A stretch of DNA of 64,000 bases from Sepiola atlantica (GCA_963556195.1 OY744531.1:52888200-52952199), one strand, 5' to 3'; counted from the stretch's first letter, positions 39,604-53,357 are shown. Numbers and translations: made by a program. Notes: generated by a model from the sequence alone, not told the origin.

Positions 39604-42600
39604 TTCACATCTTCGTTCCCCTTTGGACTATTTTGCAGATGAAAAGGAGGGAGGATACCTAAGTAATTTCAGTAGTGCTCATGAGGCCTCCTTGATTTTC
39701 AAAGTACTCGGCGTTGTCCGGGAGAAAAGTGCTCAATATCCTAGATAGATAGAGCTACTGTAGTGATAGGTTTGGAACATATTTTAACGCCATCTTCGTT
39801 CCCCTTTGGACTATTTTGCAGATGAAAAGGAGGGAGGATACCTAAGTAATTTCAGTAGTGCTCAGAGGGCCTCCTTGATTTTCAAAGTACTCGGCGTTGT
39901 CCGGGAGAAAAGTGCTCAATATCCTAGATAGAGCTACCGTAGTGATAGGTTTGGAAAATATTTTAACGCCATCTTCGTTACCCTTTGGACTATTTTGCAG
40001 ATAAAAAGGAGGGAGGATACCTAAGTAATTTCAGTAGTGCTCAGGAGGCCGCCTTGATTTTCAAAGTACTCGGCGTTGTCCGGGAGAAAAGTGCTCAATA
40101 TCCTAGATAGAGCTACTGTAGTGATAGGTTTGGAAAATATTTTAACGCCCTCTTCGTTACCCTTTGGACTATTTTGCAGATAAAAAAGAGGGAGGATACC
40201 TAAGTAATTTCAGTAGTGCTCAGGAGGCCTCCTTGATATTCAAAGTACTCGGTGTTTTCCGGGAGAAAAGTGCTCAATATCCTAGATAGAGCTACTGTAG
40301 TGATAGGTTTGGAAAATATTTTAACGCCATCTTCGTTACCCTTTGGACTATTTTGTAGATAAAAACGAGGGAGGATACCTAAGTAATTTCAGTAGTGCTC
40401 AGGAGGCCTCCTTGATTTTAAAAGTACTCGGCGTTGTCCGGGAGAAAAGTTCTCAATATCCTAGATAGAGCTACTGTAGTGATAGGTTTGGAAAATATTT
40501 TAACGCCATCTTCGTTCCCCTTTGGACTATTTTGCAGATGAAAAGGAGGGAGGATACCTAAGTAATTTACGTAGTGCTCAGGAGGCCTCCTTGATTTTCA
40601 AAGTACTCGGCGTTGTCCGGGAGAAAAGTGCTCAATATCCTAGATAGAGCTACTGTAGTGATAGGTTTGGAAAATATTTTAACGCCATCTTCGTTCCCGT
40701 TTGGTCTATTTTGCAGATGAAAAGGAGGGAGGATACCTAAGTGATTTCAGTAGTGCTCAGGAGACCTCCTTGATTTTTAAAGTACTCGGCGTTGTCCGGG
40801 AGAAAAGTGCTCAATGTCCTAGATAGAGCTACTGTAGTGATAGGTTTGGAAAATATTTTAACGCCATCTTCGTTCCCCTTTGGACTATTTTGCAGATGAA
40901 AAGGAGAGAGGATACCTAAGTAATAACAGTAGTGCTCATGAGGCCTCCTTGATTTTCAAACTACTCGGCGTTGTCCGGGAGAAAAGTGCTCAATATCCTA
41001 GATAGAGCTACTGTAGTGATAGGTTTGGAAAATATTTTAACGCCCTCTTCGTTACCCTTTAGACTATTTTGCAGATAAAAAGGAGGGAGGATACCTAAGT
41101 AATTTCAGTAGTGCTCAGGAGGCCTCCTTGATTTTCAAAGTACTCGGCGTTGTCCGGGAGAAAAGTGCTCGATATCCTAGATAGAGCTACTGTAGTCATA
41201 GGTTTGGAAAATATTTTAACGCCATCTTCGTTACCCTTTGGACTATTTTGCAGATAAAAAGGAAGGAGGATACCTAAGTAAATTACGTAGTGCTCAGGAG
41301 GCCTCCTTGATTTTCAAAGTACTCGGCGTTGTCCGGGAGAAAAGTGCTCAATATGCTAGATAGAGCTACTGTAGTGATAGGTTTGGAAAATATTTTAACG
41401 CCATCTTTTTCCCCTTTGGACTATTTTGCAGATGAAAAGGAGGGAGAATACCTAAGTTATTTCAGTAGTGCTCAGAGGGCCCTCTTGATTTTCAAAGTAC
41501 TCGGCGTTGTTCGGGAGAAAAGTGCTCAATGTCCTAGATAGAGCTACTGTAGTGATAGGTTTGGAAAATATTTTAACGCCATCTTCGTTCCCCTTTGGAC
41601 TATTTTGCAGATGAAAAGGAGGGAGGATACCTAAGTAATTTCAGTAGTTCTCAGGAGGCCTCCTTGATTTTCAAAGTACTCGGCGTTGTCCGGGAGAAAA
41701 GTGCTCAATATCCTAGATAGAGCTACTGTAGTGATAGGTTTGGAAAATATTTTAACGCCATCTTCGTTACCCTTTGGACTATTTTGCAGATAAAAACGAG
41801 GGAGGATACCTAAGTAATTTCAGTAGTGCTCAGGAGGCCTCCTTGATTTTCAAAGTACTCGGCGTTGTCCGGGAGAAAAGTGCTCAATATCCTAGATAGA
41901 GCTACTGTAGTGATAGGTTTGGAAAATATTTTAACGCCCTCTTCGTTACCCTTTGGACTATTTTGCAGATAAAAAGGTGGGAGGATACCTAAATAATTTC
42001 AGTAGTGCTCAGGAGGCCTCCTTGATTTTCAAATTACTTGGCGTTGTCCGGGAGAAAAGTGCTCAATGTCCTAGATAAAGTTACTGTAGTGATAGGTTTT
42101 GATGATATTTTAACAGCATCTACGCTGAAAAGGATGGGGAAATCGATGTAATTTCAGTAGTGCTCAGGAGGCCTCTTTGATTTTCAAAGAACTCGGCGTT
42201 GTCCGGGAGAAAATTTCTCAATGTCCTAGATAGAGTTACTGTAGTGACAGGTTTGGATAATATTTTAAAAGCATCTACGCTGAAAAGGATGGGATCATCG
42301 ATAAGAGTGATTTCAATCGTGCTCAGGACGCTTCCTTGATTTTCAAAGTACTCAGCGTTGTCCGGAAGAAAAGTGCTCAATATCCATAATAGAGCTACTG
42401 TAGTGATAGGTTTTGAAATTTTTTTAAATGCCATCTTCATTCCCCTTTGGACTATTTGGCAGATGAAAAGAAGGGTGGATACCTAAGTAATTTCAGTAGT
42501 GCTCAGGAGGCTTCCTTGATTATCAAAGTACTCAGCGTTGTCCGGGAGAAATGTGCTCAATGTCCTAGATAGAGCTACTGTAGTGATAGGTTTGGAAAAT

Positions 42601-42963
42601 ATTTTAACGCCATCTTCTGTTCCACTTTGGACTATTTGGCAGATCAGAAGGAGACAGGATACCTAAAGGAATTCAGTAGTGCTCAGGAGGCCTCTTTGAT
42701 TTTAAAATTACTCGGAGTTGTTTGGGAGAAAATTGCTCAATGTCCTAGATAGAGCTACTGTAGTGATAGGTTTGGATAATATTTTAATAGCATCTACGCT
42801 GAATAGGATGGGGGAATCCATAAGAGTGATTTCAGTAGTGCTCAGGAGGCCTCCTTGATTTTCAAATTACTCGGCGTTGTCCAGGAGAAAATTGCTCAAT
42901 GTCCTAGATAGAGTTACTGTAGTGATAGGTTGTGATAATATTTTAACAGAATCTATTTTGCAG
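39604..42963. repeat. 179-bp satellite array, about 19 units
   Basis: Consecutive copies of ttttaacgcc fall at 39782, 39961, 40140 and 40319, a period of exactly 179. Each unit contains cctttggactattttgcag, ctcaggaggcctccttg and caatatcctagatagagc. Units are close to identical up to about 42060. From there a second unit type (catctacgctgaaaaggat) alternates with the first. Open frames across it are repeat by-products. Confidence 0.95.
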
Positions 42964-43400
42964 ATGAAAAGGAGAGGGGGTCAGTAAGAGTGACTTCTGC
43001 GGTATTGCACTCGGGGAGGTCTTCTGCGGTATAGGAACCTGAGGCTTCTGCAGTATGGCACCAGGGGAGTGCTTCTGCGGGATAGAAGCTTGAGGCTTCT
43101 GCGGTATGGCATCAGGGGTGCTATTGCGGTATAGAAACCGGGGGGGTGCTTCTGCGATATAGGAACCTCGGGTTTCTGCACTATGGCACCCGGGGAGTGC
43201 TTCTGCGGTATGGCACCCGAGGAGTGCTTCTGTGGTATAGAAACCAGGGGGGTTCTTCTGCAATATAGCAACCAGGGGGCTACTTCTGTGGTATATCAAC
43301 CGGAGGGTGGTTCTGCAATAGGGAACAATGAGGTGGTATGGCACCCAGGGGGTGCTTCTGCCGTATGGCACTTACGGCAGGTGCTTCTGCGGTATAGAAT
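42964..43400. repeat. Minisatellite with cttctgcggtat units, block 1
   Basis: GC-richer units of about 28-35 bp built on cttctgcggtatggcaccc and cttctgcggtatagaaacc forms are inserted within the 179-bp satellite. The same minisatellite returns at 44572-45450. Confidence 0.9.
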
Positions 43401-44571
43401 CACAAGGCTGTTCGGCGTTGTCCAGGAGAAAAGTGCTCAATATCCTAGATAGAGCTACTGTAGTGATAGGTTTTGAAAATATTTTAACGCCATCTTCGTT
43501 CCATTTTGGAATATTTTGCAGATGAAAAGGAGGGAGGATACCTAAGTGATTTTAGTAGTGCTCAGGAGGCTTTCTTAATTGTCAAAGTACTCTACATTGT
43601 CCGGGATAAAAGTGCTCAATGTCCTAGATAGAGCTACTATAGTGATAGGGTTGGATAATATTTTAACAGCATCTACGCTGAAAAGGATATGGAATCGATA
43701 AGAGTGATTTACGTAGTGCTCAGGAGGCCTCCTTGATTTTCAAAGTATTCGGCGTTGTCCGGGAGAAAAGTGTACAATATCCTAGATAGCGCTACTGTAG
43801 TGACAGGTTTGGAAAATATTTTAACGCTATCTTTGTTCCCCTTTGGACTATTTTGCAGATGAAAAAGAAGGGAGGATACCTAAATGATTTCAGTAGTTCT
43901 CAGGAGGCTTCCTTGATTTTCAAATGACTCGGCGTTGTCCGGGAGAAAAGTGCTCAATGTCCTAGATAGAGCTACTGTAGTGATAGGTTTGGATAATATT
44001 TTAACAGCATCTACGCTGAAAAGGATAGGGGAAATCGATAAGAGTAATTTCAGTAGTCCTCAGGAGGCCCCTTGATTTTTAAATTACTCGGCGTTGTCCG
44101 GGAGAAAAGTGCTGAATATCCTAGATAGAGCTACTGTAGTGATAGGTTTGGTAAATATTTTAACACCATCTTCGTTACTCTTTGGACTATTTTGCAGATT
44201 AAAAAGAAGGGAGGATTCCTAAGTGATTTCAGTAGTGCTCAGGAGGCTTCCTTGATTTTCAAAGTATTTGACGTTGTCCGGGAGAAAAGTGCTCAATATC
44301 CTAGATAGAGCTACTGTAGTGATATGTTTTGAAAATATTTTAACACCATCTTCGTTTCCCTTTGGACTATTTTGCAGATGAAAAGGAGGGAGATTACCTA
44401 AGTGATTTCAGTAGTGCTCAGGAGGCCACCTTTATTTTCAAAGTACTCGGCGTTGTCTGGGAGAAAAGTGCGCAATATCGTAGATAGAGCTACTGTAGTG
44501 ATAGGTTTGGAAAATATTTTAACACCATCTTCTTTCCTTTTTTGACTATTTTGCAGATGAAAAGGAGTGGG
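43401..44571. repeat. 179-bp satellite array, second block, about 6.5 units
   Basis: Both unit types of the satellite continue here in more diverged form, framed on each side by the cttctgcggtat minisatellite. Confidence 0.9.
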
Positions 44572-45454
44572 GGGCAGTAAGGGTTATTTCAGTAGTATCT
44601 TCTGCGGTATTGAACCTGGGGAGTGCTTCTGCGGTATAGGAACCTGCGGCTTCTGCGGTAGGGGACCAGAGGAGTGCTTCTGCGGTATAGGAACTTGAGG
44701 CTTATGCAGTATGGCAGGCGGGGGAGGGGTGCTTCTGCGGTATAGAAACCTGAGGTATTTGCGGTATGGCACCCAGGGTGTGCTTCTGCGGTATGGCACC
44801 CGGGTGGTGCTTCTGCGGTATAGAAACCGGGGGGGGTTGCTTCTGCAGTATAGCAACTGGTGGGTACTTCTGTGGTATAGCAACCGGAGGGTGGTGCTTC
44901 TGTGGTATAGGAGCCTGAGGCTTCAGCGGTATGGCACTCAGGGGGTTTTTCTGCGGTATAGGGGTGTGCTTCTATGGTATAGCACCCGAGGGATTGCTTC
45001 TGCAGTATAGGAACTTGAAGCTTCTGCGGTATAGCAGCTAAAGGTAGGGTGCTTCTGTGGTATAGGACCACGAGGTTTATGCGGTATAGCACCTGGTGGG
45101 GGTGCTTCCTCAGTATAGGACCACGAGGCTTCTGCAGTATAGCAACCGGGGGAGGGGGGTTTCTCTGGTATAGCAACGGGGGGGAGGGGGTGCTTCTGTT
45201 TGTATGGCACTCAGGGGGTGTTTTTGCAGAATAGGAACCTGAGGCTTCTGCGGTATGGCAACCAGGAGGCTGCTTCTGTGGTATGGCACCCTGGGGGTGC
45301 TTCTGCAGTATGGCACCCAGGGGGTTGCTTCTGCGGTATGGCACCCAGGGGGGTGCTTCTGCAGTATAGAATTACGATGCTTCTGCGGTATAGCAACCAG
45401 GGGTTGGGTGCTTCTGCGGTATAGGACCACGAGGCTTCTGCGGTATAGTATTCG
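44572..45454. repeat. Minisatellite with cttctgcggtat units, block 2
   Basis: About 28 units carry cttctgcggtat, with variable linkers (for example 'ggcacccagggggtg', 'ggaccacgagg'). Long minus-strand frames here (for example 44589-45344) arise from the repeat and show no domain. Confidence 0.9.
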
Positions 45455-45725
45455 CACTGGGCCGGTGATAGATGCGTATTTCGCATTCGCACTTGGGCTG
45501 CGATAGGTACGTAAGTATCATTCACACTGGGGCAGCGATAGGTACGTATATAGCATGCATACCGGGGCGGCAATAGGTACTTTTATAGTATATGCACCGG
45601 GGCGGCAATAGGTACGTATATAGTATGTGCACTGGGGCGACAGTAGGTACGTATATAGTCTGCGCACCATTGTGGCGATACATACGTATATAGTATGAAT
45701 ATCGGAGCGGAGATAAGTACCTATA
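45455..45725. repeat. 35-bp minisatellite (ggtacgtatatag units), second locus
   Basis: About seven units are homologous to those at 2868-3055, and again they lead directly into the Helitron-like terminal module. Confidence 0.85.
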
Positions 45726-46004
45726 TAGAAAGCGCAGATAGAGGTGGTACTTTTTATAGAAATATGTCATACTATTGCCCTGGAAAACGTAGGAGAAATG
45801 GTGGGGAAGAAGCAGCTTTCGCAAAATGCAAAATGAGAAAGTAGCGGTGAAATGGGGCGACCAGGGAAGAGAAAGGTAGAAAGATAAAGAGACGGCTATA
45901 GAGGAGGGGGGAAATAGAAGTTTGAATTTAAAGATGTTACACACGCGATTTCTCTTCAATTATATGTTTTTATGACCCCGAGCAACGCCGGGTAGCCCCG
46001 CTAG
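45726..46004 (+). mobile_element. Helitron-like 3' terminal module, copy B
   Basis: This segment is homologous to 3056-3312 over about 270 bp and ends gccgggtagccccgctag followed by T. Both copies end at the same base, which marks a defined transposon terminus. With the minisatellites and satellite upstream it may form one 6.4-kb tandem-repeat-bearing non-autonomous element, but no 5' terminus was found. Confidence 0.5.
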
Positions 46005-46090
46005 TTACATATATAATTAAATATTACGCTATTATTTGTTACTTTTTCTTAATCATGGAGCACTGTGCTGCGGTTCTCTCTAACTGACCT

Positions 46091-46147
<57 letters not shown>

Positions 46148-47325
46148 AGTTCATATTATATTCCAATAACCATGGTCGTATTTTATTTTTATTTTTTCAC
46201 ATTTCCAAAAAATATAAAATTTCTGTGAGATATATTTGTTTCGGTTCGTTTTATTTGTCTTGTGCCAAACAACATTTTAATGTCAATATCGTCTCTGTAA
46301 TCATCATCAAAAACATCATAAAGAGTAAAAAGTTCTTGGATTAAAGTGTCTTGAAAAACCTACACTATACAGTAGTTCATTTTAGGGTGAAAACAAACAA
46401 AAAAACAAATAAAAAGAGAGAGCAAAAAACTCACACGTGGGAGTGCCTACTAATACGCGGTTTTGCATTTTTCGTTCAAAGCTAATACATCCTAAAATTT
46501 GTGCGAACAATTATAAATTTTAATTCAGTAATATTTCCTAAAATAGCTAAATAGTTCTATAATTTATTTATAAAAATTCTAATTCACTTCAAGATAATTT
46601 TTCTTCCTTACTAAAGTTACATCAATGTTTATTTAGGTCATTTGGGTACGACACTCATTCAAAGTTCAACATTTTAGAGCTAGTTTCATAACGTCAGCCG
46701 TCCATTTAAGCAACTATTAAAATTATTATACTTCGGTATTTTTGTGGAAGATATATAGTATTTACTAATAAATCTTTTCTATCAATATCAAGATAAGCTT
46801 AATTTCCCAGAATTCTTTACTCAAGTGGTAGGTTTCTAATTAAATGCGAAACTAAGGGATGATTTTTCACTCACGACGAAGATATCTTTCAGTTACCCAG
46901 ACATGATTCCAAAATACCGAAGGGGGTTATTAAATATTTATTTATTTATTTTATTTCTTAAAGTATTATGAGGATTCAAAAGTAGTTTTGTACGGGCATC
47001 TGTACCTAAAATTAATGTTGACTACGTTTTAAATCTAATTCGCATAGCGATAAGCACGAATGTAAATACTATGTTTCACTTTAATTCCATGCTTATATTT
47101 AATATTAGGTCGTGTGCATTCTATTATTTATTTATTCATTCATATGTCTATTAATATATATATATACGAAGATGTTTAGTATCTATTAATAAATCGTATA
47201 CATATGAACTGACTTATATTTTGCTCTGTTATCAATAATTGACAACCATTGGGCTGAATCTTTTTAAGGAGACTACAAAGGAAAAAGGATCTGATGCTAT
47301 ATGCTAATACATATATTGTCGTTAA

Positions 47326-47329
<4 letters not shown>
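46005..47329. other. AT-rich spacer with one (TA)n tract
   Basis: A (TA)n tract at 46094-46142 is the only clear feature. The rest is AT-rich, with no open frame of interest and no recognisable RNA gene. Confidence 0.6.
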
Positions 47330-47374
<45 letters not shown>

Positions 47375-47892
47375 ACAGCAAGGAATAGAGACGTTTGTGA
47401 CATTTTTGGGGTGGAATGAAATCGAAAAAGTATAAAAACGAGAGGATATCATTTTTTTTAAATCAATGTATATACTAAGCCGGCTTTCGTCCACACTAAT
47501 CAGATTATCTACGTGGAAGTAATTCAATCAATTACGACTAACAACTGAAAAAAGTAGAATGAAGACCAGTGACAAGTCCTCGAACTATATATTAAGTCAG
47601 TCAAACCCTCCTTTTGTAAACAAAAGGAGTGGCTTCTAGGACTCAATGTGATCGACTTGTGACCCTTCTCCCTCATTTTTTTCTCCTAAACTTGTCACTG
47701 GTCTTCATTCTACTTTTTAAAGTTTTTAGTCGTAATTGCTTGAATTATTTCCACGTAGATACTCTGATGAGTGTGGGCGAAAGCCGGCGTAGTATATTTA
47801 TGAATTTCATTTTATTATTTCCTCTCGTTTTTATACTTTTTCAATTTCATTCCACCCCAAAAAATGTCATAAACGTCTGTATTCCTTGCTGT
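47375..47892. repeat. Foldback: 202-bp inverted repeat with 114-bp spacer
   Basis: Arms 47375-47576 and 47691-47892 are reverse complements with scattered mismatches. The spacer holds a perfect 10-bp hairpin (47608-47617/47620-47629). Both outer sides run into (TA)n tracts (47330-47372 and 47918-48053). This fits a MITE or foldback element inserted at TA. The arms contain no coding sequence. Confidence 0.85.
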
Positions 47893-47917
47893 AATTAAAT
47901 TTTGTACCATGAAAAAT

Positions 47918-48057
<140 letters not shown>

Positions 48058-48780
48058 AAGACAGAGAGGCAGACACAGAGATAAAGGAGTAGTACTATAG
48101 ATTGCAGTGGTCAGTGCATTGCTTAGAACTTCCCCGCTAAAATAGATGGTTTGATATAATTATGTAAGCTCAGTATTAGGCCATAAACCATATAAAACAA
48201 TATGATGAGGAAATTACAGTTTTTTTCTACATAAGTTTGGGTGTCCATAGGCTTCAGACACACACACATGCAGACATGATCAACTTTCTTAACTAGATAT
48301 AGATACACGTCTGAAATCGAAGCAGGACAATCGAGACGTGCGGTGCAATAAGAGACATAATGAAAGTCTGAGAACAAATGACACCAAGACACGAAAAGTG
48401 AACTGAGGCGAGCGTCACCGCAAGTTTATAGACGTTCACTTGTCATGTTCTGTGTTCAAGTAAATTGAGCGCGTATCAAATGTCGTTGTCGATTGTACAT
48501 GTACGAGTAAATCATCTGACAGGCCAATGGCAGAGCGCGCTTTTCAAACCGTTCGCTGGCTCAATTATTTATTGTTTCTTTAGGATCTAACAGATATAAC
48601 AGGACACGACTATTTCTTGGGTCCTGTATAATGATAAATATTAGTTAGCAATGACGTTATGAAATGCATGCGCCGGTGAGAGCGCTAGAGGCCGGGGGTC
48701 TTGTGTCAGATTCTCGTAGATTCGAAATAAAAAAATAAAACAATGTAAGATTGACCTTTAAAACAGAATACCCAAATACA

Positions 48781-49460
48781 AAGTACAGAAAACGATAGCG
48801 AAAGAAACTTAAAAGATACGTGAGTATAAGGGGTCGGTAAAAGTCCAGAATAATTAACACTTGATGACTTGTAAACGCTCACAACCACCATATAATTTAC
48901 ATCAAAAGTATTAAAATGATATTCTCTACTTAAGAAGCTACGTTTTAACTTTCATAACACTTTTTATGTCACACTTTTTCTTCTATAAAATATGTCTTCT
49001 CTTAAAGTACACGAAACGGTAGCGAAAGGATTTACAAAGTCAAAGGTTTACTATTGTAATGTATCGGTAAAATTCCAAAATAGTTAACACTTGACAATTC
49101 GTAAAATAAGAACAACATATTATTTATATCAAACGCATTAGAATTTAATGATTTACCTAACTAGCCGAATTTTAATGTGTATAACATTTTTAATGGCATA
49201 CTTTTTCTTCTCTAACATTTGTCTTCTCGGCAGCCGATTTTAATGGTGCCATAAGATGCTTACATGCATTGGCAGCCCGTAAATTGTGCGTGTTGATAAG
49301 ACAGAATATATAGAAGAGAAAGTGTGATATAAAACTGTTATAAACGTAAAGTCTTGGCTAATTGGGTAGAGAATTAAATTCTAATGCGTTTGATATAAAT
49401 TATGTGGGGGTTTCGAGATTTAGAGTGTTAACTATTCTGTACTTTTACTCAGGGTTCTTA
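48781..49460. repeat. Direct plus inverted repeat cluster (224-bp period)
   Basis: A unit starting aagtacagaaaacgatagcg (48781) is repeated from about 49005. A third copy of its second half lies inverted at about 49312-49455. The RNA of either strand could fold on itself. No coding potential is seen. Confidence 0.7.
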
Positions 49461-49489
49461 TCTACTTGCTCCACAAATTCGTCTATTAC

Positions 49490-50965
49490 AGTTCGACTCA
49501 GGAAAGCTAGTGTCTCGGCATGTCGATGACTTGATAAGTCACCCATACCCAAGTACAGACCCGTCTGCGAACCCTCGGCTTCCCACTCTTCCAAAGAAGC
49601 GAAAAAAGTAGTCGCGTGAAAACCGCTAAGCGGCTTCTAGGTGGAGCAAAGACTGTCTGCCAGCAATGGGTAAGAAGAAAGACGTAAGTAGCGCGCGAGA
49701 TTGCTTCGGAGCCAAGTCCTAATAGACGTTTCGATCTTTGTCTGTATATCCAACTAAGTGAGAGACCTGGTACAAACCAAACGCCAAGAATTCGAACCCG
49801 GCATTCCGACCAGTTCAAAAGTCCCGGCGCTGTAGCCGCACTGCTCCAGGTTCCCAATCGCAACGTGCAAGAGCCTTAATCACTGCTTCAATGTCTCGAA
49901 GGCTCGACACAAAGAAAGTTATATCATCAGTGCATGCAAAAAACCTGGCTAGTCCTCCGCAAGGCAAAGCTGTTCTACGCATGACAGTATTTGCTGACCT
50001 GTTTCTGAAGCGGCGAAATAAAGGGTTTCAACGCTAAGACGTAAAGCAGGGATGACAACGGGCATCTCTTTTTAACAAACCGAGAAACTGCAAACGATTC
50101 TGACCGCTTTTCATTTACTTACACCACTGCAGTCGGCTGGCGATACAAAATGGAGATCTATTTGCGGAAGTCCGGATTAAAACCGGCGGCGTCTAAAACA
50201 GATCCCAGGAAACGATGATTGACACTGTCGAAAGCTTTGGATGCTGTGTCGTCTTTTAAACTCACTTATGATCATGCGAACCAGCTGCAAATTGTTGTGA
50301 ATTGATACCCCCTTTCATCGCAGAATTCGGATCAGGCTCGACTAAGCCACGAATAACAACCTGCAAACGGTTCGCAAGAACTTTTTGCAAAATATTTAAC
50401 TCTCTGTGAAGCAGCGTTATATGCCTATCATTATTTAAATCCAATCTTGCCACAGATGGACTGCTGATAAAAAACAATGGTTGAACATGGACGACAACCT
50501 CAAAAACAATTCGTATTGCAGACCTTCAAGTCCTGTTTATTTGTTGTAGCCAACTTGCTTCAACACAGCCAAGACAACACACACCGTAACCCTACCATCA
50601 CAACAAGCTGATCCAGCCACATCAAGGCGGAGCGAGGCAGTTAAATAGTTGCCAAACTTCTGGACGTGGATACTGGTCAGTTAAATGAAGCGCTACTCAA
50701 AGTGATTTCGAAATCCCTCACAAATCTCCCGAGTTAGCTCCAGGGTTTGTCCATTCGGGCTATTGATTTTTGGAATATACCTATCCGAACCACGACAAAG
50801 TTCTTCATTGTGCATAACGGAATTCACGGCTTCGTTAGATAGATTGTTTAACCTATCCCTAACTACGTGAACATCATCACGCTCGCATGCCTTGGGTTTA
50901 TAGGTCCAACTAACTTAGTTCTATCGTTAGGAATGCTGCTAGCACAGTCTGGGTCAATTTAGTTT
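49490..50965 (-). pseudogene. Decayed ORF2 relic of the Tx1-clade family
   Basis: Minus-strand fragments match ORF2 residues of about 330-770 with many stops and indels, for example 'VRILGVWFVPGL' near 49780 and 'HRELNILQKVLANRLQVVI' near 50370. The APE domain and C-terminus are missing, and no U2 sequence or target duplication is visible at either end. It is much older than copies 1-5. Confidence 0.8.
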
Positions 50966-51768
50966 CTAAGCGTTTTGGATTCCAAAGAGAGTAGATAGGC
51001 GCGCAACCTGTACTCTCAACATTTCGTTCAAATACTGTCACCACAATCTTGTCTAACTCTCAAATTCGCTATGCGCACTGTTCTATATACTCAGTCAAAA
51101 TCACTAGCCTCCACCCAGACTAAATCCTCTTGGCTAGCACGCAATTTCATTGGTCGCTAACAACCATTGGCCGACCCCTCGGGGCCGAACTTGTCGTGTC
51201 AGTCATTTTACCTTGTTTCCGTCTGGTCTAAATCTTCACGCTAACTTCTAATCCTCTTTTGATCTACATCTGTCACCTATGACAGTCGTATACTTCGAGC
51301 TAACTCGTTTGAGTTTTCCTCATGTCACAACGGTTTCGGCGTAACAGCGTTTTACCCTGCTCAAGAGTCTCAACATTTGTTCTCCTCAAACTCGAATTTC
51401 ATAACCTGTGTGAACAATAATAGCAATTATATCGATACTAAATGTATATATAAATATTTCGTAGGGTATCAAAACGTTGCCATACATTGTTCATATTATT
51501 ATTTACGGTTGCATTATTATGCCATTAGCTGTTAAACAAGTATCAATTATAGGAGAATTCTTTTATGCAACAATTACAGGAGGTAGTAGTATTATAAACA
51601 CTCATAAATGTAGTACAACTATTACGTTTACTATTGCCAATCATTTTTAGTGTGTTCATTTGTTATGAAGTGTATGTTATCAGTGCAACAATAACCAAGT
51701 GTTATGTTGTTTCTATTGATATTTTTATAGCTTATTGTTTCTTAGGAAAATTGTTATGTAATATACTG

Positions 51769-51824
<56 letters not shown>

Positions 51825-52313
51825 CGCATTAAATTGCATGAGTTTTTTGTATATTCTATCATAAATATAAGGGTTACATTCGTTGAAAACCCTGTTGTCG
51901 CTGTTTCCATTATTCTTTCTCTTACCACTATCAAAGGCGTCGCTTCTAACAGTGACTCCGATCTATCTTGACATTCAAATTACATCCAATTTCAAATGTC
52001 TTACTTTAAATGTCACCTTTGCTATTATTTTTGCGGGTTATTTCTTTGGTGAGCAATATTCCCGCTCCGACCTAATATGTCATCTATTCGACAGTTGCTA
52101 AAAGGTAAAAATGTCAAGCACCTGATTTCATATGAGTTCATTTACATTATTTCAATTTTGTTTAAATTGTAAAAACGGTTTTCATTTGTACAGTGACCCT
52201 TTATGCATTTAACTACTGAAACACTAATGTCTACCGTCAGAGAAGAAATGCAAGAAGTTCATGCATTAGTATAGTAACAATATGAAAGATACTGAGAGTT
52301 GACGGGGAAAATG

Positions 52314-52352
<39 letters not shown>

Positions 52353-52493
52353 TTGTACAAGATAAACTCCTAAACTAATTAACCGATCATTATGCATTTC
52401 TGAATATATATTCTCGGCAACACTGTAGGTAACGTGGGCACTTTGTTTTGTTTGGTAAATTTTAACATTTAGGGGGTTCATGTATATAAGGTT

Positions 52494-52534
<41 letters not shown>

Positions 52535-53357
52535 TATATCTTTCTATCTATATAATTCACGCCTAAACTAATGAAATGATGATTATGAATTTTTTAGCAC
52601 AGCTTTTATGCGTAAAGGTGGGTAATGTGGGTTATATTCATTTAAATTCAGTTTTTTTTACAAAAGGGGCAAAGTGGCGGTAGAAGCCCTTTGTAAATAT
52701 CCAAATACCTCTGATGTTTCAGTTTGTTTGGGGTATTTTAAAAAGGGATTAAAGGGGCATAATATGGGCAAAACCTTTTATTTTAAAATTACAAATATTT
52801 CAGAGTCGCATTGAATTGCATCAATAGGTTCATGGCATAACGGTTCTCAATTAATCGTATGGTGGGTGGTTCGCACCGCACAGTGGGTGATAGTATTTAT
52901 TCTGTCTACCCTTTTCGAGTGGAACAGAACCCTTATGTGACATAAGTATTATTTATTTGAATAAATATAATTTCTTAAATCCTATTTCGAAAAGCATTTA
53001 ATGAAACAACATTATTTATTTATTAATTCACCAGAATGCGTGTCGTTGTTTTTGTAAACAAATCCGTAATTAAAATCAATTACTTCGTGAAAGTTATGTT
53101 TTATTGTTATGAATACTTACGTGACTAACCCATTAAATACTTTAATGAAAAAATTAAATCTACAAGAATGCAGTTCGGTTTCTGACAGGCATTTTTAATA
53201 AATATCTTCCTGAAAGTCATTTGTCTTGGTTTAACATGCTCTGCTATTTTTTAAATTATTGAGAGCTTTGGAATATGCATACATCCAAGAATTTTATCAA
53301 TTAACACTAAAAGAAACATAATTTTTACTCCCGAAAGTGTAATTAACTTATTTCAAG
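50966..53357. other. AT-rich spacer with (TA)n tracts
   Basis: (TA)n tracts lie at 51774-51821, 52316-52350 and 52496-52531. A GC-richer patch at 51000-51400 has two inverted CCAAT pentamers near 51150-51180 but no gene next to it. Nothing else is recognisable. Confidence 0.55.

Noticed and set aside
39604..42963. CRISPR-like regular repeat
   Set aside because: Units are 179 bp and contiguous without unique spacers, and the context is an animal genome. It is a satellite.
44589..45344. 251-codon minus-strand frame rich in CYTAEA-type motifs
   Set aside because: It is a translation of the cttctgcggtat minisatellite, and neighbouring frames look alike in length and repetitiveness.
51140..51190. 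Promoter with two inverted CCAAT boxes
   Set aside because: There is no adjacent gene or transcript evidence, and pentamers of this kind occur by chance.
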